Source of the DNA: DAOMFB01 sp035519355
GTDB lineage: Bacteria; Acidobacteriota; Thermoanaerobaculia; UBA5066
Assembly: GCA_035519355.1 (NCBI GenBank)
Contig: DATIWM010000065.1
Coordinates: 1 to 7,032 of the forward strand
Direction: 5' to 3'
DNA length: 7,032 nucleotides
The translations under genes and the position numbers were made by a program. Shown in pieces: positions 1 to 5,315 of the stretch. How positions within the stretch are numbered: the stretch's first letter is position 1; the number at the start of each line of letters is the position of its first letter. Below the pieces are notes generated by a model that saw nothing but the letters and a program-made list of their open reading frames with translations, was not told the DNA's origin and did not search any database.

Positions 1-2
1 CC

Positions 3-521
3 GGCTCCCCGACGTCGTGGTCGTGGGACTTCGGCGACGGCGGAACCTCATCCGACCAGAACCCGGTCCACACGTTCGGCCAGGGGACGTACCCGGTCTC
101 GCTGACCGTGTCGAACGCGATCGGGTCGACCACCGCGACTCGGACCGTCGCCGTGACCTGGGCGGGCCCGGTCGCCTGCAAGCCGGACACGTACACCGTG
201 TGTATGGTCAATGGCCGGTACAAGGTGACGAGCCACTGGCATGACCAGTACGCCGGACCGGAGGTCAACACGCTGTCGGCTGCGACCCTGACAGACTCGA
301 CGGCGGCGTTCTGGTTCTACGGCCCGGACGTCTACGAGTACCTGATCCGGATCAACACGGCCACGGACAACGGGAAGGCCTGGATCTCGATCCCGACGTT
401 CACGGACGTGGAGTTCTGGATCGCCGTGTTCGACGTGATCTCCGGCCAATACAGGGAGTACCACAGCCCCCCGGGAAACCGGACGCTGGTCTACGACCCG
501 TACTTCTTCGTCTACCCTTGA
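3..521 (+). CDS. C-terminal part of a secreted PKD-domain protein (5' end outside window)
   Basis: The reading frame is open from the window's left edge and ends in TGA at 519-521, giving 172 visible residues. Residues 1-52 are the end of a PKD (polycystic kidney disease) beta-sandwich: the hallmark WSWDFGDG is at residues 6-13, followed by a typical HTF...GTYPVSLTVSN segment. After a short linker with two cysteines (C59 and C67) comes a module of about 105 residues rich in aromatics and beta-strand pattern (HWHDQYAG, AFWFYGPD, DVEFWIAVFD, YHSPPGN). It resembles a C-terminal module I recall from secreted proteins of Acidobacteriota and related bacteria, usually read as LC-x-N-x-RF-x-V-x-x-x-W...YFWFF...NP-x-G. 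PKD domains are extracellular adhesion or carbohydrate/protein-binding modules, so surface or secreted location is likely. The catalytic or main part of the protein lies upstream and is not visible, so its overall function is unknown. A GTG at 108 in the same frame would start inside the PKD strand pattern and is not a plausible start. Confidence 0.85.
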   Translation, partial: GSPTSWSWDFGDGGTSSDQNPVHTFGQGTYPVSLTVSNAIGSTTATRTVAVTWAGPVACKPDTYTVCMVNGRYKVTSHWHDQYAGPEVNTLSAATLTDSTAAFWFYGPDVYEYLIRINTATDNGKAWISIPTFTDVEFWIAVFDVISGQYREYHSPPGNRTLVYDPYFFVYP

Positions 522-539
522 AGAAGGGCTCGCGGGTGA

Positions 540-577
540 TTGTCGCCGCCACGCACGGACCGGAGTATCCTGAAGAG
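540..577 (+). promoter_or_regulatory. Putative promoter of rnpB
   Basis: A TATCCT hexamer at 566-571 (four of six matches to TATAAT) lies 6 nt before the inferred RNase P RNA 5' end at 578, the expected distance for a -10 box. The -35 region is weak. TTGTCG at 540-545 would give a 20-bp spacer, longer than the usual 16-18, and nothing better lies closer. The assignment rests mainly on position relative to the P1 helix. Confidence 0.4.
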
Positions 578-983
578 GACTCGGGCCGGACAGGCGATCG
601 CCGCTCCCGAAGCTTCGGCCGACGGAGGGGAGGAAAGTCCGGACTCCCGCGGGCAGCGTGCCGGGGAAATCCCGGTCGGGGCAACCCGAAGGAAAGTGGC
701 ACAGAAAAGATACCGCCACGGCGCCTTCGGGCGTCGGGGCAAGGGTGAAAAGGTGCGGTAAGAGCGCACCGCGGCACCGGCAACGGCGCTGGCAGGCCAA
801 ACCCCACGCGGAGCAAGGCCAAATAGGGTGACGGCAGGGACGCCCGCTCCCGCGGCCGCGAGGCCGACGTCACCGGGTGGGCCGCTCGAGCCCCTTCGAG
901 AGAAGGGGCCTGGAGGAATGATCGCCGGCCGGAAGGCGCGAGCCGACCGGCCACAGAATCCGGCTTACCGTCCGGCCCGAGTC
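578..983 (+). ncRNA. rnpB: RNase P RNA, bacterial type A
   Basis: This is the catalytic RNA of ribonuclease P, which removes 5' leaders from precursor tRNAs. The conserved blocks appear in order: GAGGAAAGTCC at 630-640 (CR-I, 5' strand of P4), ACAGAAA at 701-707, the GGTAAGAGCGCACC T-loop region at 757-770 (P10-P12 area), AAACCCC and GGAGCAAGGCCAAATAGGG around 799-829, GGGTGGGCCGCTCGAG around 875-890 (likely L15, holding the GGU that pairs with the tRNA 3' CCA), GAATGATCGCC at 915-925 (CR-IV) and ACAGAATCCGGCTTA at 953-967 (CR-V, 3' strand of P4). The ends were set by the P1 helix: 578-590 is exactly complementary to 971-983 over 13 bp. The length of 406 nt is normal for type A. The RNA sits between the PKD gene and a four-gene run, and the next start codon follows its 3' end by only 18 nt. 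No clear hairpin-plus-T-tract terminator follows it. Confidence 0.96.
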
Positions 984-1001
984 ATTTGAGAGAATTTCGG
1001 C

Positions 1002-1457
1002 GTGACGGACCTCGTGGACGGCAACAACCTGTTAGGAAGACTCGGGGGCGGGAGCCGGGAAGGGCTCGTCTCGGAGCTGTGCGACGTGGCGCGCCGGAAG
1101 CGGAAGAAGCTGACGGTCGTCTTCGACGGCCCGCCTCTTCCCGGTCGTCCGAAGGTCCAGGTGTTCGGCGACGTGACGGTCGTTTTCGCGGCCCCGCGGT
1201 CTGCCGACGAGGAGATCGTCCGACGCATCCGGGAAGCCCGCGACCCGCGCGGTGTCACGGTCGTCACCGACGACCGGGCGCTCGCGTCCGCCGTTTCGGG
1301 TGCCGGCGCCCGCACGGCGGGAATCGAGGTCTTTTCGCGGGACGCCTCCTCGCGGCTCTCGCGGCCCGCCGATCCGGGCGCCGAGAAGCAGGCGCCGCCC
1401 CTCGGCCTCGCGGACTGGGAGCGCTGGTTCAGCGACCCGCGGAACCGGATCGGCTGA
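1002..1457 (+). CDS. NYN-domain (YacP/Rae1-like) putative ribonuclease
   Basis: A 151-aa protein of the PIN-like NYN fold, most like the YacP family. In Bacillus subtilis the member Rae1 is a ribosome-associated endoribonuclease that cuts mRNA in the A site. The fold's acidic metal-site pattern is visible: LVDGNNLLG at residues 4-12 (D6, N8), VVFDGPP at 39-45 (D42), ADEEIVRRI at 68-76 (D69, E70, E71) and VVTDDRAL at 87-94 (D90, D91). It ends with a basic/aromatic tail (DWERWFSDPRNR). GTG at 1002 is the only reasonable start: an in-frame TGA lies at 987-989, and D6 must be retained. A weak GAGAG at 988-992 lies 9 nt upstream. Its stop overlaps the next gene's ATG by one base. It has no signal peptide and is presumably cytoplasmic. 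The fold is well supported; Rae1-type activity is inferred from family only. Confidence 0.85.
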   Translation: MTDLVDGNNLLGRLGGGSREGLVSELCDVARRKRKKLTVVFDGPPLPGRPKVQVFGDVTVVFAAPRSADEEIVRRIREARDPRGVTVVTDDRALASAVSGAGARTAGIEVFSRDASSRLSRPADPGAEKQAPPLGLADWERWFSDPRNRIG

Positions 1458-2377
1458 TGCCGCTCCGCCGGCTCTGTCCCGGGGACGCGGTGGGCGTGGC
1501 CGCGCTCTCGGGACCCGTCGATCCGGAGGAGCTGGCCCGGGGCTGCGCGTCGCTCGAAGGGATGGGCTACCGCGTCCGGCTGGCGGGAAACGTCGGGCTC
1601 CGGTGCGGACCGCTCTCCCTGGCCGGGAGCGACGCGCAGAGACTCGCCGGCTACCGGGAGCTCCTCCTCGATCCCGAGGTCGCCGCCATCGTCTTCGCCC
1701 GGGGTGGTTACGGCGCCACGCCGCTGCTCCCGTCTCTCGATCCCGCCGAGCTGTCGGCACACCCCAAGATCCACTGCGGCTTTTCCGACCTGACGGCGTT
1801 CGCCGCCCGCCTCCTGGCCCGCTGCGGCCTCCCGTCCTTCCACGGCCCCATGGTGGCGGCCGACCTGGCCTCCGGGCTCGACCCGCTCTCCGCGGCCTTC
1901 TTCCCGGCGATGCTCGAGGGGCGCGGCCCGGCCGCGCTCTCCCTGCCGGACGCCGACGTCCTCGTGCGGGGCGATTTCGACGGGCGGCTCGTCGGAGGCT
2001 GTCTCTCCCTTCTGGCGGCGGCGATCGGCACGGGCGACGAGTTCCCGTACGACGGCTCCGTCCTGCTCCTCGAAGACGTGGGGGAGGAGGCCTACCGGAT
2101 CGACCGGATGCTCGTCACGCTCCGGAACGCCGGCCGTTTGGCTAAACTGTGCGGCATCTTGATCGGCTCCCTCTCGGCCATCACGTTCGGAGGCGTCGAG
2201 GACCCGCCGCGCCTCCGGGCCCTTCTGGCGGACCGGCTGGCGCCCCTCCGGATCCCGGTGGTGGCCGGCGTGCCCGCTGGACACGGCCGCCCGAACGTGA
2301 CGCTTCCGATCGGCGCCCGCGTGGCGTGGGACGGCCGCCGGCGGGTCCTCGGGCTGCCGGAGGAGATCGTCGCGTGA
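1457..2377 (+). CDS. S66 family LD-carboxypeptidase (murein tetrapeptide carboxypeptidase)
   Basis: A 306-aa serine peptidase of family S66 (LdcA type). Known members remove the terminal D-alanine from the tetrapeptide of cytoplasmic muropeptides during peptidoglycan recycling. The expected serine, glutamate and histidine are all in place: S110 in CGFSDLTAF (residues 107-115), E206 in LLLEDVGEEAYRIDRML (203-219) and H276 in GVPAGHGRPNVTLPIG (271-286). The family's ARGGYG loop lies at 81-86. Length matches the family (about 300 aa) and there is no signal peptide, consistent with a cytoplasmic recycling enzyme. The frame is open further upstream to about 986, but that stretch is antisense-free coding for the NYN protein in another frame. 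ATG at 1457 starts right at family homology (LCPGDAVGVAALSGP) and overlaps the NYN stop as TGATG, suggesting translational coupling. Some S66 members instead hydrolyse microcin C7 or cyanophycin-derived peptides, so the substrate is not proven. Confidence 0.93.
   Translation: MPLRRLCPGDAVGVAALSGPVDPEELARGCASLEGMGYRVRLAGNVGLRCGPLSLAGSDAQRLAGYRELLLDPEVAAIVFARGGYGATPLLPSLDPAELSAHPKIHCGFSDLTAFAARLLARCGLPSFHGPMVAADLASGLDPLSAAFFPAMLEGRGPAALSLPDADVLVRGDFDGRLVGGCLSLLAAAIGTGDEFPYDGSVLLLEDVGEEAYRIDRMLVTLRNAGRLAKLCGILIGSLSAITFGGVEDPPRLRALLADRLAPLRIPVVAGVPAGHGRPNVTLPIGARVAWDGRRRVLGLPEEIVA
2359..2366 (+). promoter_or_regulatory. Ribosome binding site for the cNMP/FHA gene
   Basis: GGAGGAGA lies inside the end of the S66 gene, 7 nt before the GTG at 2374. 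It is the strongest Shine-Dalgarno match in the central run. It decides for the GTG start over the in-frame open extension that reaches back to about 2149. Confidence 0.7.
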
Positions 2378-3156
2378 AAGTCGTCCTGAAGTCCGGAAGC
2401 GCCGCTTCATTCCAGGATTTCGTCGCCCGCGCGCCGGCCGGCCAGGTCATCTTCCAGGAAGGCGACGTCGGCACCGAGATGTACGTCATCCAGTCGGGGA
2501 GCGTCGAGCTCGTCAAGAAGACCCGGCGCGCCGACGAGAAGATCCTCGCGACGCTCGAGAAGGGAGACTTCTTCGGGGAGATGTCGATCCTGGAGGACGT
2601 GCCGAGGACGGCGACGGCCCGGGCGAAGACCGACTGCGAGTTCATCCGGATCAACCAGTCGACGTTCGACGAGATGCTCCGGCACAACACGGAGATCGCC
2701 GTCCGGATGCTCCGCAAGCTCTCCCGCCGCCTGCGCGAAACGACGAAGCTCCTCGAGGAGACGACGGGCATGGCCCCGTCCCTCGACGAGGCGTCGGACA
2801 TCTCGTCGAAGTCGTCGTCGGCCCGGCACCGGACCCACCGTCTCGTGGGTGAGACGGGGGAGGAGTTCTTCCTGTCGAGCGAGGACGAGACGACGATCGG
2901 GCGCATCGACCCGGTCACGGGCATCCGGCCGGACGTGGATCTCGCCCAGCTCGACACCCAGCGGTCCGTGTCGCGGCGCCACTCGAAGATCACCCGCGCC
3001 GGTACGAGCTTCTCCGTCGTGGAGGAGATCGGGACGATGAACGGGACGTTCGTCAACGGCGTTCGGATCCAGACCGGGCAGCCCGTGACGATCAAGGACG
3101 GGGACCGGCTCCGCTTCGGTCTGGTCGACCTGACGTTCAAGGCCAAACGGAGCTAG
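2374..3156 (+). CDS. Cyclic-nucleotide-binding domain / FHA domain fusion protein
   Basis: A 260-aa two-domain signalling protein. Residues about 8-125 form a cNMP-binding (CRP-like) domain: VIFQEGDVGTEMYVIQSG at 25-42 and the phosphate-binding cassette GDFFGEMSILEDVPRTATA at 64-82, with G68-E69 and R78-T79 where cyclic nucleotide is held in CRP-type domains. A helical segment (RMLRKLSRRLRETTKLLEET, 111-130) and a Ser-rich linker (about 139-154) lead to an FHA phosphothreonine-binding domain at about 155-257: G176-R177, SRRH at 200-203, and N223/G224/T225 plus N228-G229 in TMNGTFVNG. There is no DNA-binding helix-turn-helix and no catalytic domain, so it is probably an adaptor that senses a small molecule and binds phosphorylated partners. 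The GTG start overlaps the S66 stop (GTGA) and has a strong ribosome site. It has no transmembrane segment. Ligand and partner are unknown. Confidence 0.92.
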   Translation: MKVVLKSGSAASFQDFVARAPAGQVIFQEGDVGTEMYVIQSGSVELVKKTRRADEKILATLEKGDFFGEMSILEDVPRTATARAKTDCEFIRINQSTFDEMLRHNTEIAVRMLRKLSRRLRETTKLLEETTGMAPSLDEASDISSKSSSARHRTHRLVGETGEEFFLSSEDETTIGRIDPVTGIRPDVDLAQLDTQRSVSRRHSKITRAGTSFSVVEEIGTMNGTFVNGVRIQTGQPVTIKDGDRLRFGLVDLTFKAKRS

Positions 3157-3158
3157 GG
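3149..3158 (+). promoter_or_regulatory. Possible ribosome binding site for recG
   Basis: GGAG at 3149-3152 and AGGG at 3155-3158 flank the stop of the cNMP/FHA gene. AGGG is 5 nt, and GGAG 11 nt, before the ATC at 3164, so ribosomes ending the upstream gene could re-initiate there. No comparable site precedes the first canonical in-frame start, GTG at 3350. Confidence 0.35.
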
Positions 3159-3163
3159 CGCCG

Positions 3164-5266
3164 ATCGACCTCTCGCCCTTCGAACCGGTCGGAAGGCTCC
3201 CCGGCGTCCCGCCGCGGACGGCCCGTGAGCTCCGCGAAGCCGGCGTCGTCACGTCGCTCGATCTGCTGCTCCACCTTCCGTTCCGGTACGAGGACCGGAC
3301 GAACGTCGCGGCGATCTCGGCGCTGCTGGCCGGCGGTCCGCCCGCGACGGTGGCCGGGACGATCCTGTCGGCCCGGCTCATCCGGACCCGGCGCCCCGGG
3401 TTCACGATCTTCGAGGCGCTCCTCGACGACGGAACCGGATCGATCCGCCTCGTCTTCTTCAACCAGCCGTATCTGGCGCGCGTCCTGTCCGAGGGGCGCC
3501 GCGTCTGGGTCTTCGGGTCGCCGGAGCCGGCGACGCGCGGCCGGCGCGGGCTCGTGCTGCAGAACCCCCAGTACGAGCCGGATGACGGTGCGGGCGACCC
3601 GCTGTCGGTCGGCCGCGTCGTTCCGATCTACCGGAAACTGCCGGGGCTGCCCCCCAGGACGCGGCGACGCCTTGCGGCCCGCCTGCTCGACGAGCTCGGC
3701 GACCGGCTCCCCGACCGGCTCCCGCCGGAGCTGGCCCGGCGGCGCGGGCTGCCCCCCCTCGCCGCGGCGCTCCGCGAGGCGCACTTTCCCGGGAGCGCGG
3801 GCGGCCCGGCCGAGCCGGGCCCCTGGACCGGCCGGACCTCGCCCCATCTGGCGCGCCTCGTCCTGGAGGAGTTCCTCGAGCTGCAGGTGGCGCTCGCCCG
3901 CCGTCGGGCGGAGCGGACCGCCGTGGCGGCTCCACGCCTGGCCGCGGACGACGCGATCCGGGACCGCCTCCGGGCCGTCCTTCCGTTCCCGCTCACCGGC
4001 GCCCAGCGGCGCGCCATCCGGGAGATCGGGGAGGACCTTCGCTCGGGCCGCCCGATGCGGCGTCTGCTCCAGGGCGACGTCGGAAGCGGCAAGACGATCG
4101 TCGCCGTCCTCTCCGCCGTCCTCGCGGCCGAGTGCGGCTTCCAGACGGCGTTCATGGCGCCGACCGAGATCCTCGCCGAACAGCACGCGCGCCAGATCTT
4201 CGAGCGGCTCGGAAAAACCCGGTTCGTCCCCGCGCTCCTGACCGGGCGGGTCCGCGGCCGGCACCGGACGACGCTCCTCGACCAGCTCGCGGGAGGACGG
4301 ATCGACCTGCTCGTCGGGACCCACGCGCTCCTCGAGACGCCCGTGGCGTTCCACCGGATCGGACTGATCGTGATCGACGAGCAGCACCGCTTCGGCGTGG
4401 CGCAGCGGGCGGCCCTCGCCGGAAAAGGGGCCGGAACCGAAGGGCTCGTGCCGCATCTTCTGGTCCTGTCGGCCACGCCGATCCCGCGCTCCCTCGCCCT
4501 GACCCTCTACGGCGACCTCGACGTCTCGACGCTGGACGAGAAGCCGCCGGGCCGGACGCCGATCGAAACGCGCGTCCTGGCCGAGTCGGAGCGGCCGCGG
4601 GTCTTTTCCGAGATCGGGCGGGAGATCGCGGCCGGCGGACAGGCCTATGTCGTCGTCCCGCTCATCGAGGAATCCGACAAGATCGAGGCGGCGGCCGTCG
4701 AGAAGCACGCCGAGGCGGTCCGCAAGGCCCTTCCGGGACGGCGGGTCGGCGTCGTCCACGGCCGGATGGCCCCGGAGGAACGCGAGAAGACGATGGCGGA
4801 ATTCACCGGCGGGCGGCTCGACGTTCTCGCGGCCACGACCGTGATCGAAGTCGGAGTAGACGTCCCGAACGCCTCGTACATGACGGTCGAGAACGCCGAG
4901 CGGTTCGGCCTCGCCCAGCTCCACCAGCTCCGGGGGCGCGTCGGGCGGGGGGCCCGTCCGTCGCGCTGCGTTTTCCTCGTCGGCCGCGGGGCCTCGCCGG
5001 AGTCGCGGGAGCGCCTGGCGGTCCTCTCCCGGACCGACGACGGCTTCGTCGTGGCGGAGGAAGACCTCGCGCGCCGGGGGCCAGGGGACTTCCTGGGAAC
5101 CCGCCAGAGCGGACTGCCGCTCTTTCGAGTCGCCGACCTCGTCCGCGACGGCGCGCTCCTCGCGACGGCCCGCGAGGAGGGCGCGCGCCTTGTGGCGTCC
5201 GGCGAAGATGCGCCCTTCCGGGAGCCGCTCTTTCTCCGTGCCTCCTCGCTCCCTCCGGCGGACTAG
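3164..5266 (+). CDS. recG: ATP-dependent DNA helicase RecG
   Basis: RecG is a superfamily 2 translocase that remodels stalled forks and branched recombination intermediates. Counting ATC 3164 as residue 1 gives 700 aa, close to E. coli RecG (693). Order: N-terminal wedge entry with LPGV (12-15) and HLPFRYEDRT (37-46), then the OB fold at about 60-150 (LLDDGTGSIRLVFFNQPYL). The helicase core holds LTGAQRRAI, Walker A GDVGSGKT (304-311), MAPTEILAEQH (Ia), DEQH (405-408, motif II), LSATPIPRSLALTLYGD (III), VHGRMAPEERE (IV), ATTVIEVGVDVPNA (V) and QLRGRVGRG (588-596, VI). The C-terminal translocation module has GDFLGTRQSG (641-650). The frame is open from 3134 (TGA at 3131-3133), but no ATG, GTG or TTG occurs before GTG 3350. 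Starting at GTG 3350 (638 aa) would delete 62 conserved residues, so a near-cognate ATC start at 3164, just after the upstream stop, is preferred. An ATG altered by mutation or sequencing error is the alternative. It is the last gene of the run. Confidence 0.93.
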   Translation: MDLSPFEPVGRLPGVPPRTARELREAGVVTSLDLLLHLPFRYEDRTNVAAISALLAGGPPATVAGTILSARLIRTRRPGFTIFEALLDDGTGSIRLVFFNQPYLARVLSEGRRVWVFGSPEPATRGRRGLVLQNPQYEPDDGAGDPLSVGRVVPIYRKLPGLPPRTRRRLAARLLDELGDRLPDRLPPELARRRGLPPLAAALREAHFPGSAGGPAEPGPWTGRTSPHLARLVLEEFLELQVALARRRAERTAVAAPRLAADDAIRDRLRAVLPFPLTGAQRRAIREIGEDLRSGRPMRRLLQGDVGSGKTIVAVLSAVLAAECGFQTAFMAPTEILAEQHARQIFERLGKTRFVPALLTGRVRGRHRTTLLDQLAGGRIDLLVGTHALLETPVAFHRIGLIVIDEQHRFGVAQRAALAGKGAGTEGLVPHLLVLSATPIPRSLALTLYGDLDVSTLDEKPPGRTPIETRVLAESERPRVFSEIGREIAAGGQAYVVVPLIEESDKIEAAAVEKHAEAVRKALPGRRVGVVHGRMAPEEREKTMAEFTGGRLDVLAATTVIEVGVDVPNASYMTVENAERFGLAQLHQLRGRVGRGARPSRCVFLVGRGASPESRERLAVLSRTDDGFVVAEEDLARRGPGDFLGTRQSGLPLFRVADLVRDGALLATAREEGARLVASGEDAPFREPLFLRASSLPPAD

Positions 5267-5315
5267 CGGCGGGCCGCGACCGCCTTTCCCCGGGTCCGTG
5301 GAACGACCGTCCCAC

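Noticed and set aside
515..528. CCCTT-GAAG-AAGGG hairpin overlapping the stop of the PKD gene, considered as a terminator
   Set aside because: The stem is only 5 bp and no T-tract follows; it may be chance in this context.
518..969. Several short open frames on both strands over 518-969
   Set aside because: They cover the RNase P RNA gene, whose conserved blocks explain the sequence.
986..1456. N-terminal extension of the S66 frame to 986
   Set aside because: The extension is Arg-rich out-of-frame reading of the NYN gene; S66 homology begins at the ATG at 1457.
2149..2373. N-terminal extension of the cNMP/FHA frame to 2149
   Set aside because: This stretch is inside the S66 gene, including its H276 motif; its translation is Pro/Arg/Gly-rich. 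GTG 2374 has a strong ribosome site.
965..2410. 481-aa minus-strand open frame opposite the NYN and S66 genes
   Set aside because: Its composition is Arg/Gly/Pro/Glu-rich low-complexity, as expected from the antisense of high-GC coding DNA, while the plus strand encodes two clear families there.
3137..4924. 595-aa minus-strand open frame opposite recG
   Set aside because: It lies entirely antisense to RecG with its conserved motifs; no recognisable domain, and composition typical of a GC-driven shadow.
5266..5290. GC-rich inverted repeat (GCGG-CGGG-CCGC) after recG, considered as a terminator in the convergent gap
   Set aside because: A 4-bp stem with only a weak CTTTCCCC downstream; not distinguishable from background in such GC-rich DNA.
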